This document shows, one piece after another, positions 55,192 through 64,000 of a DNA stretch of 64,000 nucleotides; position 1 is the first letter of the stretch; each line of letters opens with the position of its first letter. Position numbers and translations under genes: made by a program. Origin of the DNA: Breviolum minutum Mf 1.05b.01 (lineage: Eukaryota; Sar; Dinophyceae; Suessiales; Symbiodiniaceae). The stretch covers positions 16,163-80,162 of the forward strand of contig DF239419.1 of assembly GCA_000507305.1 (NCBI GenBank), read 5' to 3'. The notes below the pieces were generated by a model, which saw only the letters and a program-made list of their open reading frames with translations, ran no database searches and was not told where the DNA came from.

Positions 55192-55770
55192 ACGCATGGG
55201 AAGCCTCTGTAAATGGGACAAACCGGATGTTTTGAAGCTTTAGGATTGCACCCATGGGTGGTTTTTCAAGATGTATAGGATTTGTTTTCACTTTTGCTTG
55301 TAGAAGATGCCGCACTCATATTGAGGCTTGTGATGGATTCTCTATCGGTGTGTCTGTCAGACATTTGCAGTATGTTGGATTTAAAATGGTGCATTTCCAG
55401 GTTAGTCTAATGTCAACCGGCAGATTCGCTATCTAATGGGAGGTTGTTTTAGCTTGAGTAGCGATTTATCACTTTCCCTGGCGTAGAGTACCCCCCAATG
55501 CAACAGATATTGTTTTATCTTGCCGTTGGGTCGGTGATGACCAGGAAATTGTCGGCGCTACGAGAACAGTACAAAGCTGTTGAGGCGCCGTTTGGACTTG
55601 TTTTGTATGAACAGAAAGGGTGAACATGAATCATGGGTGTGTTTCGTGTGTTTCCAAAATTGCGAATGTCTCCAAAATCATCTGGAAATAGTGAATTAGA
55701 GGAGCAAACCAGTTGGAATTGAGGGAGCAAACCAGTCAAGAGACACAATCCTCAAATTTTTTAGAATCAA
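55192..55770. other. No supported gene
   Basis: Short frames only (+ 55254-55436; - 55748-55515). Confidence 0.3.
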
Positions 55771-55995
55771 ATGTCTAAGTATCGTTGTTTAGTGGGTCGG
55801 TTCCTTCTTTTTATCTTCACTTTCCGTACGTTTTACGATTGCATGGTGAAACTTGGATTCTATCTGGCAAGCAAAACATCGCTTGTTATGCTAGGGGGGA
55901 TGAATAGATTTTTGAAGGGCAGACGCTGGCTAATGTTGATGGTTCCTTTTGAATTTGCTGGAGATATCTTGGAAGATACACTTATAGACTTATAG
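55771..55995 (+). CDS. 74-residue ORF, hydrophobic unknown protein
   Basis: ATG 55771 to TAG 55993-55995. The N-terminal region has hydrophobic stretches ('CLVGRFLLFIFTFRTF') and could be a membrane segment; the end is acidic ('EFAGDILEDTLIDL'). No splice evidence, so chance is possible. Confidence 0.3.
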   Translation: MSKYRCLVGRFLLFIFTFRTFYDCMVKLGFYLASKTSLVMLGGMNRFLKGRRWLMLMVPFEFAGDILEDTLIDL

Positions 55996-56763
55996 ATATT
56001 ATATGAGTATCTATCATGACGTGATATCATCCTGGTACCCTAAACTTTAGACAACCATTTATAAATGTTTGTTTCAATCGGATGATTGCAAATCTTTAGG
56101 AAATGTTTGTTTCATTTTAAACGGGTTGTTTTGGGGTTCCAGGATACATTTATTTTCACCGACAATAGAAATGATGAAAGTATCCGCATGCTCTTCCTGG
56201 GGGAAGATCGACTCAATAAAGATTGACCCTCTCAAGTGAAAGACTTTGGTGTTGCCTGGTTGGGTGATTTTTCCTCGGAAAATTCCAGTGGGCATCCTCC
56301 GTAAAGAAAGGATGATCCCGTAACTTTTAGGTGCGAGGAAAACCCACAGCCCACACAAGAATACGGGAGGATACGGGATGCCATTTTGTGATCAACAGAA
56401 TCCTTTTTTAATGATCAATTTGCAACTGCAAGGGGAAACATTGGAAAACATATCCCAGCTAATACATGTGATTTGATCTTGTGAAAAAAACACATTAGGT
56501 CAACAGATTAGAAAAAGGAGACATGTGGTAGTCAAATCCCATTTCGTTGCCTTGCAGATGGATGGCTGAATGGCTCTGTCAGTAGGTGTTTTTCTTCATG
56601 ACCTTGGGGAATCCATCACAAATTTGATAAAAGTAATGATTGGAAACCTAAATTTGTGGATTTTAATGCCCAAATCGATCTTCTTTACATCAGTTTTTTT
56701 GGGATCAAGACCTTTAGCCATCCTTGAGCCAATTTCTTTCCACTTTTTGGCCCTTCAAAACAG
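55996..56763. other. AT-rich DNA, no firm gene
   Basis: A possible acceptor TTGCCTTGCAG at 56549-56559 precedes short frames only. Confidence 0.3.
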
Positions 56764-56850
56764 CAGGACGGACGACTGGAACACTTCACAGAAGTGGTCG
56801 TGGAACGGTCCAAGGACACCACGTGTGGTCCGTCCTTGCGATGTTTATAA
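56764..56850 (+). CDS. Candidate G+C-rich terminal exon
   Basis: After GGCCCTTCAAAACAG a phase-0 frame 'QDGRLEHFTEVVVERSKDTT' runs to TAA at 56848-56850. The segment is clearly richer in G+C than its surroundings. A second frame, to TAG at 56872, is also protein-like. Family unknown. Confidence 0.35.
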   Translation, partial: QDGRLEHFTEVVVERSKDTTCGPSLRCL

Positions 56851-57478
56851 ATGCCGAAGGTGGCGGAACTAGATCAGATTTTTTTTTTGTCGTTTTGTTG
56901 TGTAATCTCATCAATGGTTTTTTTTGGTACTTTAAAATGCTTGTTCTTTTGAAATGCCGTAAATGCTAGGAAAGGTGAATCAAAAAGCCTGACGCGAGAC
57001 CGCAATCATTTATCAACATCATTTTTTTGGTGGAGCATTGGATTTGGGGCTCATCCCTCCCCTAAAATGAATTGATTTGACCTTGATTTGGTTGAAATCA
57101 ACTTGGACTTCGGTCTTCAGAGATCCGTTCAGATCCCCAGAATAAAGATCTACTTGCAGGAGATGATTCTATTATATTTTTTGCTTAAGGCCAATCCTTG
57201 AAGTAGGATAGATGATAGGATATTTCATGGTGGAAACGAGTGTGATCACCAAGAAGTTTGAAATTCAACGTAGAAAATGGAGATGCTCATCACCACCACT
57301 CGCCTCACATAAAATATAAGAACCTTTGGGGCATCTTTTTCAAGTTTGGCTTCGCCCTGCAAACCGCAACGGTTCAGAACGACCTTCTGACCTTCTGCGT
57401 TCAGAAAATGGAAGACCCAGAAAGGAGATTTCAACCTTGAAAATCGAAGCCCTTTTTCGATAGAAATTTGCCTTTCAG
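56851..57478. other. No supported gene
   Basis: A 60-codon + frame at 57258-57440 lacks splice support. Otherwise T-rich DNA. Confidence 0.3.
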
Positions 57479-57677
57479 TTCTCAACCACTTTGCAGCAAA
57501 ACCACGCCCCGAAGAGTTGAATTGTTTTCAGTTATTTTTTTATTCTGCCCGTGTGGCCAGTGGTTGTTGTTGTTGTTGTTGGCATTCTTCATCAAGGTAA
57601 TTTGGTGTTTCTTGCGTCAAGTCAGCGAGACCTTTTTTGATGCTTGGTGCATGCATTTCCTGTGCCAGGAGAAATGA
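57479..57677 (+). CDS. Candidate terminal exon with transmembrane segment
   Basis: After AAATTTGCCTTTCAG the frame reads 65 residues to TGA at 57675-57677. A central hydrophobic stretch ('QWLLLLLLAFFIKVIWCFL') could span a membrane; the leucine run is encoded by a TTG repeat at 57562-57580. ATCAAG|GTAATT at 57596 is a possible donor inside. No family is recognised. Confidence 0.4.
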
Positions 57678-58253
57678 CTTCACGCTATCGCTGTCAGGAA
57701 AAGAAAGGAGTCAGGCAGCTGTCGATCAGCGAAGGTAGGAAAGTTGGTATGACCATCACCTGATCGCACTTTCAAGTGGAGAATCTCCAACAAATGGAAG
57801 TCTAAGATGGTTCCTCTAAATGCTTCATGAGTATCAATTGGCAATCAGATCTTTTCCACTTCCATGTTGGTTTCGTAAGTCGAAAGTAACAATCGTGTAT
57901 TTTTGACTCGAAGCAGGAGTAGATGAAGCAGATTCGCATTATGAAGGAAATATGCGTGTCAGCAACAGGAGCCCATGATAATGGATGATTCGTATGTTCC
58001 TATTCATCAACACACCCGCACCTCCATATCATCTCCAACTGACTCAGAGTGTGTGCTGCTTCAGTCACGTCATTTCAGTAGCTCATACTGGTGCGAAAAT
58101 TTGGGGAAATTAGGATCTCTACCAAAACTGCTGGCCAACTAGCCATCCTGATCTTTATTCAGATGATCCTCAGGTTTTTTTTTTGTCCGTTTGTCGAGAA
58201 TGTTTATGGCACCCTATAAGCATGAATATGATATACAGTACTCTACCTGAAAC
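57678..58253. other. Nothing recognised
   Basis: No open frame above background and no repeat. Confidence 0.4.
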
Positions 58254-58372
58254 GGTTGATTCACAAACTCCCGCAAGCACTGGGATGTAGAAAGCCCAGC
58301 AAAAAACTTGAAATTACCGCCTATCATCTGGTTAGCCGGACATCATCCGTCACCAGTAGTAATACTGATTGT
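58254..58372. mobile_element. MITE, family M4, diverged
   Basis: Left 'CGGTTGATTCACAAACTCCC' and right 'CATCATCCGTCACCAGTAGT' keep the family layout including 'CACTGGGATGTA' and 'CTGGTTAGCCGGA'. Confidence 0.55.
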
Positions 58373-58610
58373 AGACATAGTAGACATTATCGACTCAAAA
58401 TTCCGCTGAAAAGATGATGGAAATGTCATTCCTCAGCTTTCTTGGCTCATATGTCTTCAATAAAAGCTCGAACGAAGGACAAGATGTTGACCACTTTTGT
58501 GGTCATTGTGGGTTTCATGAGATTAGCAATTCTAAAGGCATCGCTCTGAAAAGAATAGCAAAGAATTGATTCAGTCTGATAATTGAAAGGACCCCCACCT
58601 TTGCCACTTT

Positions 58611-58814
58611 ATGCCGAAACCCATCTGCCTATCATACATGTTGGGATTGGATCTTGCAAAAAAAGACATATACAGGAGGGACCTGGATGGGTTTGGTAGT
58701 TGCAAAACTCACATCGAAATGACCAAAATTCTGTATAAAGAGTCCTGCAAGGTGGAAATCATGCACAATCCATCGCAATCCATCAATTGCACAGCATTAG
58801 AATTATTATTATGA
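58611..58814 (+). CDS. 67-residue ORF, unknown protein
   Basis: ATG 58611 to TGA 58812-58814. Balanced, charged composition ('LDLAKKDIYRRDLDGFGSCK'). There is no splice support on either side, so it could be a small gene or chance. Confidence 0.3.
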   Translation: MPKPICLSYMLGLDLAKKDIYRRDLDGFGSCKTHIEMTKILYKESCKVEIMHNPSQSINCTALELLL

Positions 58815-59896
58815 GTTTTTGGTGTCAGAAGCATGTTGCATCCTTTTTTCTTTGCATATTCACAAATGCAATACTTCTTTTCTCAGAAGGGTTCCCTTGA
58901 TTCAGCGATCATTTCGGGGTGTGGGTACAGCTGGTATGTTTGTTCGATATTTTTTTGGAAGATAATCGGTCCATTTTTGAAAACAAGAGCCGGTTTATCA
59001 TCTCCATTTACACAAAGCAAAAAAAGCGTAGCAACATGTTCAACATGACATACTGCACTATGTGGGACCAATTAAACCCGGTAAAGCAAAACTAGATAAA
59101 AACTACTAAAACTGGACTGGTGAGCCGGAATTCAAAACCATCAACAGCAAGTTTTTTTTTTTTCGTGGGACAGATTCACAAGAGACAAAAGTGTTCTACA
59201 ACAAACCAGGTGGCGGTTTCAGATATGTTTTTTGGTTCACATTTGGGTAAGAAGGATCCAACTTAATGAGACGATTTCCCATGTATTTATTCCTTTCAGC
59301 AAGCGTAAGCAGTTTGCGTTCAACGCCATGTTGCAGCCAAAACTGCAAATCTTTGTTCCGGAGCACAAGGTGAGAAGGGGGTCAAGACGAGAAGGGCCAA
59401 CACAACTTTGAAGATTTCCTCAAAACAAACATGCAACGAATCTGTTCCGTTCAAACCATCGATTTCTGTGGGGAGTTCTTCTGCTGGCTTGAAGGTGGTT
59501 GAAACTTGAAACCCCCGTGTTTTTTCCTTCCCATTCGTTGTTCCCTCGTAGGATTAATGATTACGTCTGAAGGTGGTAATTTAGTAACTGGGCAACCTAC
59601 CCACACCTACGTACCTCCCTCAGAAACAATGGTTTAATAAGGCCTTTTAAGGGAAACCAATGGTTATATAATAAGCCCTGAATCCGGCCTTATTTCTGGA
59701 GAGTTACGTTACGGGGGGGTAGGTTGACTAGCCATAATGGTAACTTCAATCAACTTTGACATTCGATGACCTTTTCGTGAGGAAACCAATGAAAACCAAG
59801 CAGCCAAAAAGCAGTTGGGAGGATACGGTAAAAGGATGTAAAAGGGTTGTAAAGGACAGTAGGTCGTTGAAATATAGTGATAATAATAATGATAGT
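58815..59896. other. No supported gene; M4 fragment at 59100-59150
   Basis: Contains a short M4 right-end fragment ('GGTGAGCCGGAATTCAAAAC' near 59119). Short frames on both strands. Confidence 0.35.
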
Positions 59897-60006
59897 GATA
59901 CGATTGATGGAAGAAATATTGCACCACCCAACATGCATGAAACCTTGTCAATAATGGGATATTTACCACATCAACTGGTGCAGGATTTTTTCCATCAACA
60001 GTAGTA
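59897..60006. mobile_element. MITE, family M4
   Basis: CGATTGATGGAAGAAATATTGCACCA pairs with TGGTGCAGGATTTTTTCCATCAACAG; contains AATAATGGGATATTTACCAC. Confidence 0.7.
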
Positions 60007-60492
60007 CGCATAATATTTAGCAATTTACCTATGAGCCCCCTCACATTTAAGTAGAGACTTCGCTCCAAAAGACATCTTTGAAAAGTGGCATCAACCTTAC
60101 CATGTGTAAAAAAAGAAAACTCAGTTGAAACCGGCACTTCCCCGAAACAAAAGGAACTTTCATGAATAAAAATCCAGGGGAACCTCATCACCCATGATGG
60201 ACTGTTGATGGACGAAGTCATCTGGCGATTTTTTTTTGCAATCCTTGAGATGAACCCATCCTATCAGAAGGATTTTTTTGGTTCACATGGAATCTACGGG
60301 TTACATTTTGAATATCGGGTGAACCCATTCTGCAACAGGATGATGATAGCGAGGTGCTGATGGGATGTTGGTGGAAACCCACCTGAAAACCTACAACTTC
60401 ATGATTTTTGTCGCGTATTTTGGCGCTCCGAACGCATCGGAATCTTTGGATTTTTATTGGGTAAGGGCAACAATTAAGCCCAGATGAAGCAA
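60007..60492. other. No supported gene
   Basis: A possible short terminal exon after CATTCTGCAACAG (60332-60344) reads 'DDDSEVLMGCWWKPT' to TGA; too short to rely on. Confidence 0.25.
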
Positions 60493-60624
60493 CATACTGT
60501 TGATGGTTCAGAACTCCGGTCAACCACCTGGGATGTAAAAAAAGCCGTGGTACATAATGGGATTTCAGCTACCCGGCCTCAACTGGTTTTCTCGTTGGAT
60601 TTTTCTGAAGCATCAACAGTATCA
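60493..60624. mobile_element. MITE, family M4
   Basis: ATACTGTTGATGGTTCAGAA pairs with TTCTGAAGCATCAACAGTAT almost perfectly; interior GTGGTACATAATGGGATTTC. Confidence 0.75.
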
Positions 60625-61276
60625 GAGATTCAATTCACAGATTAGTTCAAATAGGCAACCTAAAGGGTCTCTTCTTCCCATGTGACATCGTAAATGATGG
60701 GGAGAATGGGAGAGGATTCCAAAAGTTTGGTCTAAATGACAATTTTGCATCCTTTTGCTACATTAGCCGGCCTTCTTTTAGATAGTCCTTGTGAAATTCC
60801 CAGCAAAAATGCTCCTTGAAGGAGTGGGCACACCTTTTCTTTTCCACACCACGCCAAGATGTATCCCTTTGCTTAGATGTCATTGATCACAGTGTCCTGC
60901 ATGAAGTGTTAGAGTATAGGTCACTATATAGCAGTGGCCGAACAAAAAAACTCTTGCTTTAATCAGTGGCCTCGTACCTGCCCTCTCTTTATGAGGTCAT
61001 TGTGGAATCGTTCATTTGCTTCAAATTCCATCAACTTCCTATGAACGAATGGCATACTTCAATCCACCGGATTGTGGTTCCACTGCTCAAGAAATCTTGA
61101 AAAAGGTTGCCACCTTTTTGCAGAGTTGGCCAAGAAACTGGGTCAATGATGTGAGTCACAATTTTAATTGAAACTTAGACATCTTTATGACTCCACATAT
61201 CTGGGGAAATACACAACTTTGGGAACCTCCCAACATATCCCAAAGCAGTGCACACAAACTTGAGTAAAGATGTTTT
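60625..61276. other. Nothing recognised
   Basis: AT-rich, no open frame of note and no repeat. Confidence 0.4.
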
Positions 61277-61645
61277 TTGCTCTCAACGTTTGGTGGGAAT
61301 ACGGTACGGATTCCTGTTATGTTGCCAAACCTGCTATCCAACCTTGGCAGTCGTGATGTGGAGGCAGATTCGGAGGAGGTGCTTTTTGGTGAGGCACAAG
61401 GTGAAGAATATGAGGAGGTCGTTTGGGGAGAACGGGGAAACGTGGGAAACGTGTGCAAGGATCCTGGTTACCTTCGCAAAATAGGAAGACATGATTGTTG
61501 GATCATTTTGGAGATTCATCCACAACGTTTTCGGTTCAAGAACTGGAGCGCAACCAGTGGTCTTTGCTGGATTTCAAAGAAATCTTTAGTCACCTCCTTC
61601 GCCTATTCTTTGCTCCTTTGTAAAAGGAAGAACATGAAATCCTAG
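61277..61645 (+). CDS. 122-codon ORF with acidic region
   Basis: An open frame to TAG at 61643-61645 with an acidic block ('DVEADSEEVLFGEAQGEEYE') followed by 'VCKDPGYLRKIGRHDCW'. A possible internal acceptor, CTTGGCAG|T, lies near 61346. A second + frame (61248-61484), rich in arginine, covers the same G+C-rich part and is a serious rival. The G+C enrichment favours an exon; the frame is uncertain. Family unknown. Confidence 0.35.
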   Translation: MLSTFGGNTVRIPVMLPNLLSNLGSRDVEADSEEVLFGEAQGEEYEEVVWGERGNVGNVCKDPGYLRKIGRHDCWIILEIHPQRFRFKNWSATSGLCWISKKSLVTSFAYSLLLCKRKNMKS

Positions 61646-61889
61646 TTTGATTCTGTGGCAGTGTCAATCAACGCACAAGTGAACAAAAGGACTATTCAAA
61701 ACGCCATAGCTTTTATGTTGAAAACCACAAAATTCCGAACTGGTTCAGTAGCGGGGTTTCCAACCAGTAAAACATCTGGATGAGGAATGATTTTCTGCAT
61801 ACTTCATGCATAGAAATTCCATCATAGGACTCCTCATTACACATGTCGAACACGTTGAACATAATCTTTCGATTCGAGGGTTGAATTAG

Positions 61890-62353
61890 GGCCTGTTGCT
61901 CGGCTAAGCTGCCCTGCTTGAAGGTGGTAGATGAAGATGAACGACAAGCAGATCGCGATCAGCAAATTCTACAGGAGGCAAGTTCCAAATTTGCTCCTCA
62001 ATTCAGGATTGTCAGTGTTTTTTCAAGTCACAAAGGTTACCCTCCCTGAGACTAAGATAGCCCCTGAAAATAGAGTTCTGGAAAAGGAGATTCCTATTGG
62101 AAACCACCATTTTTAGGGGCTATGCTAGTTTTAGGTAGTGTAGTTGAAGGCCTTCATCTAAGCAATTCTATATAAGGGAGGTCCTACACAGTCTCAGTTC
62201 ATCAGCTTGTCATAAACTCTTGTTTTTTTCAAAGGGGGCGGAAATGGCAAGTTTGCAGCTGCATTTGGTTTTTTGAAAATTCTGAATAGTCCCAACTTCA
62301 CGAGATGTGATGCAAAGAGAAAATCCAAGAGGATTCTCTTATGGTCAAAGTAG
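61890..62353 (+). CDS. Candidate two-exon gene end, intron holds MITE
   Basis: Exon 1 (61890-62035) follows GAATTAG|G and encodes an acidic/glutamine-rich stretch ('VDEDERQADRDQQILQEASS') ending CACAAAG|GTTACC. The intron (62036-62234, 199 bp) begins 3 bases before the M2 element and ends CTTGTTTTTTTCAAAG|G. Exon 2 (62235-62353) joins in phase with 'GGNGKFAAAFGFLKILNS' and a basic C-terminus ('CDAKRKSKRILLW') to TAG. Both exons are richer in G+C than their flanks. Splice signals, phase and composition agree, making this one of the best models. No family is recognised. Confidence 0.5.
62039..62140. mobile_element. MITE, family M2, at the 5' end of an intron
   Basis: ACCCTCCCTGAGACTAAGATAGCCCC pairs with GGGGCTATGCTAGTTTTAGGTAGTG. 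It begins 3 bases after the candidate donor and occupies half of intron 62036-62234. Confidence 0.75.
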
Positions 62354-63065
62354 ATGACACAGAAACACACAACTCTTGTCTTTCAGCATGAACGAGGTTG
62401 CAAAGTTATGCATGTGGATATAAATTCATATGTTCTGGAACCCAAACCCCCATTGGTTCCCTGTAGTAGGGGATATGAAGGGGATGGTCATCAACCCAAT
62501 AGTACTGTAGGGTTTTATATACCAATTATAAGGATTCCCGTCATTAAAGGTGGGACGAGTTTATCCCCCAAAAGAAGGAGTTTTGACCCACACTAGGGTT
62601 TTATTTATTCCACACGGTTGAATTTATTCCACACAGTCAATTGCCTCCAGGAACTAGGCATTCAGGGGTGTTTTTTTCCAAAAAAATCCTGTAAAATTAC
62701 AGAAATAGCAAGACTATCTTGGCAAACCATCCCGGTAACTCCTTGAAAACCCTGAACAAAAACCTATGTTTAGTTGAGTTTATATGTATATATATATATA
62801 TGTAACATATAACCACTAAAAGGTTGTCAACTATTCCCCAGTTTTGCCAGTGGATCCAGGCGTGCTTGCCGGTTTCTGGTGCTCCAATGCCACCCAGTGA
62901 GGGGCCGCCGAAGGAGGGGAAGAAAACCACTGATTTTGTGATTGTCCATGTTAAGTTTAAAGTCCATTCATGGGTTTTTTCCCTTGATATAAATATGTAC
63001 ATATACGATCATATACGTGTATATATATATATATATATTTTTATAAGTATATGTGCTTTTTAACC
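62354..63065. other. Intergenic with two TA repeats
   Basis: TA microsatellites at about 62785-62812 and 63008-63043. Otherwise short frames only. Confidence 0.4.
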
Positions 63066-63287
63066 ATGGACATAGTTTTTTGGGTATGGTGTGATGCGTC
63101 AGTGAAAAGGTCCATCACCCTTGAATTTAATGATACAGCTACTTCAATCGGTTTTGCCTGGCTGAATGGTGTTTTGCAGATGAACGTTTGTGGAGATTTG
63201 CCTTGCAACAAAACCAAGCCAAACCAGGGTCTGGGCAAGAGTATAATGACCGAACAGCCGATTCTTTGGCTTTTAAATGTGGTTTAG
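63066..63287 (+). CDS. Candidate ORF, unknown protein
   Basis: ATG 63066 to TAG 63285-63287, 73 residues, with 'TLEFNDTATSIGFAWLNGVL' followed by a possible acceptor GTTTTGCAG at 63180. A different + frame (63188-63388) is also open beyond this point, so an exon boundary near 63180 is likely. Family unknown. Confidence 0.3.
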   Translation: MDIVFWVWCDASVKRSITLEFNDTATSIGFAWLNGVLQMNVCGDLPCNKTKPNQGLGKSIMTEQPILWLLNVV

Positions 63288-63317
63288 TAAGGGGGAGCCG
63301 GACCAAAAGCCTGAACA

Positions 63318-63719
63318 ATGACATCGTTTTGCCCGGATCAAAGCATCATGCACGTTGTCCATATACAAACCACTCAGGATGCCGATGAATATTTGCGGCA
63401 AGTGCAATGGGAGCGGCTGCATTGTCCACAGGCTTGGCTGTTTAGAAAACTGGAAGCCTTACACCCCAAAGTTGAACGAATGGAACCTGAACGAAGTGAT
63501 GATACTTTCCAAAAAGGGATCTCCTTTTTTTCAGGGTGCCATTTTCGGGTGAAGCATGTTAAATTTCAGGGGTGGTACTACCCAATTTCCCTTGCACAAT
63601 TCTTCGAAGGTGATGGATGTAGAGGTGAAGGAGCGCAAAAGCAAACACAAGGCGGCCGGTCCAAAGGTCGGTTCAAGAGAGGTTGGAATCAATTGAAAAT
63701 GGATAGATGGAGAAGTTGA
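63318..63719 (+). CDS. 133-codon ORF crossing a MITE
   Basis: The first part (63318-63455) reads 'DADEYLRQVQWERLHCPQAW' and may be an exon; the middle (63459-63577) is M1 element. After it, an acceptor CAATTCTTCGAAG|G opens another frame from 63610 ('VEVKERKSKHKAAGPKVGSR', stop TGA 63694-63696), G+C-rich and basic. The most reasonable reading is exon, intron with MITE, exon, but the joining phase is not resolved. Confidence 0.35.
   Translation: MTSFCPDQSIMHVVHIQTTQDADEYLRQVQWERLHCPQAWLFRKLEALHPKVERMEPERSDDTFQKGISFFSGCHFRVKHVKFQGWYYPISLAQFFEGDGCRGEGAQKQTQGGRSKGRFKRGWNQLKMDRWRS
63459..63577. mobile_element. MITE, family M1
   Basis: Left end TTACACCCCAAAGTTGAACG; right end TGTTAAATTTCAGGGGTGGTA. 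The interior parallels the copy at 45830, including 'AAGTGATGATA' and 'GCCATTTTC'. Confidence 0.65.
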
Positions 63720-64000
63720 AATTTTTTGAAGGAAAGTCCACGCTCTTGATTTTCGCCGTGGCCACAAGTGCAGTGGAAAGTAAAGATCAATGCTTGAATG
63801 GCATTGTCGGACTGGGCTACACTCAAAATATATTACTGAAACGTCCTCTTCTTGCTAAAATCTTACCAGCCAATCCATGAATTGACTAAAACCAATTGAC
63901 AACTGGTTATTTACTGGGAATGATATTATAAGCTTGTTTCGTCCCCCTTGCCAGCAATAGTGGCCGCCATGAAGTTTTCTCGGGCATCCCCAAGCCTTAA
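63720..64000. other. Window end, nothing recognised
   Basis: No open frame or repeat with support. Confidence 0.4.

Noticed and set aside
1-64000. Autonomous transposase or reverse transcriptase
   Set aside because: I looked for catalytic motif phrases such as YADD-type reverse transcriptase or DDE spacing in the open frames on both strands and recognised none. Frame errors could hide one, so this is an absence of evidence.
1-64000. CRISPR array or phage/plasmid system
   Set aside because: No regularly spaced short direct repeats with unique spacers and no prokaryotic operon structure. The 5.9-12.2 kb array has kilobase monomers and is a eukaryotic-type tandem repeat.

Overview
The window looks like nuclear DNA of a large-genome alga, most probably a dinoflagellate of the Symbiodiniaceae or a relative. 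The evidence is indirect. Coding signal is sparse and split into short exons, most convincing splice acceptors read AG|G or follow a T-rich tract, nearly all better gene models lie on the + strand (tandem one-way gene order is usual in dinoflagellates), and there is no prokaryotic gene structure. Several dispersed repeats also translate into short phrases (for example 'PKWMVYNG', 'APENRPSQKE', 'NYQPQLVSW') that I remember as recurrent repeat-derived segments in dinoflagellate protein predictions; that is memory, not a search. No rRNA, CRISPR, insertion sequence or complete autonomous transposon was seen. One ambiguous base lies near 31700.

Layout. 0-5.7 kb: candidate exons, mostly +, with a (TGG)20 tract, an AT microsatellite and two MITE copies. 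5.9-12.2 kb: a tandem array of about 1.06-kb monomers, each containing degenerate 183-bp sub-modules. 12.2-17.2 kb: little certain coding, two hairpins, a degenerate tRNA-Gln-like gene at 15041 and a three-exon candidate at 15.26-15.78 kb. 17.2-28 kb: a duplication-rich block with a ~3-kb segment present twice (internal order changed), further 245-277-bp duplicate pairs, and a cluster of seven GTAAG motifs. 28.3-64 kb: more AT-rich, with poly-T/A runs, trinucleotide and AT microsatellites, four MITE families, and a series of + strand gene models with small exons.

The most interesting pattern is that several MITE-like inverted-repeat elements lie inside candidate introns, and in three places (45830, 52283, 62036) the candidate 5' splice site is within a few bases of the element's terminal repeat. 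This is what introner-type elements, already reported from dinoflagellates and other algae, would look like.

Limits. At the G+C seen here (judged by eye at about 40-45%) a stop codon arises by chance roughly every 18-20 codons. Hundreds of open frames above 60 codons are therefore expected in 64 kb, and length alone means nothing. Gene models below rest on splice-site quality, reading-phase agreement between exons and local G+C enrichment; alternative frames often look plausible too. No protein family could be recognised for any model, and confidences are deliberately low. Some frames appear broken at homopolymers, so base-level sequence error may hide longer genes. The genes cannot be tied into a pathway from sequence alone.
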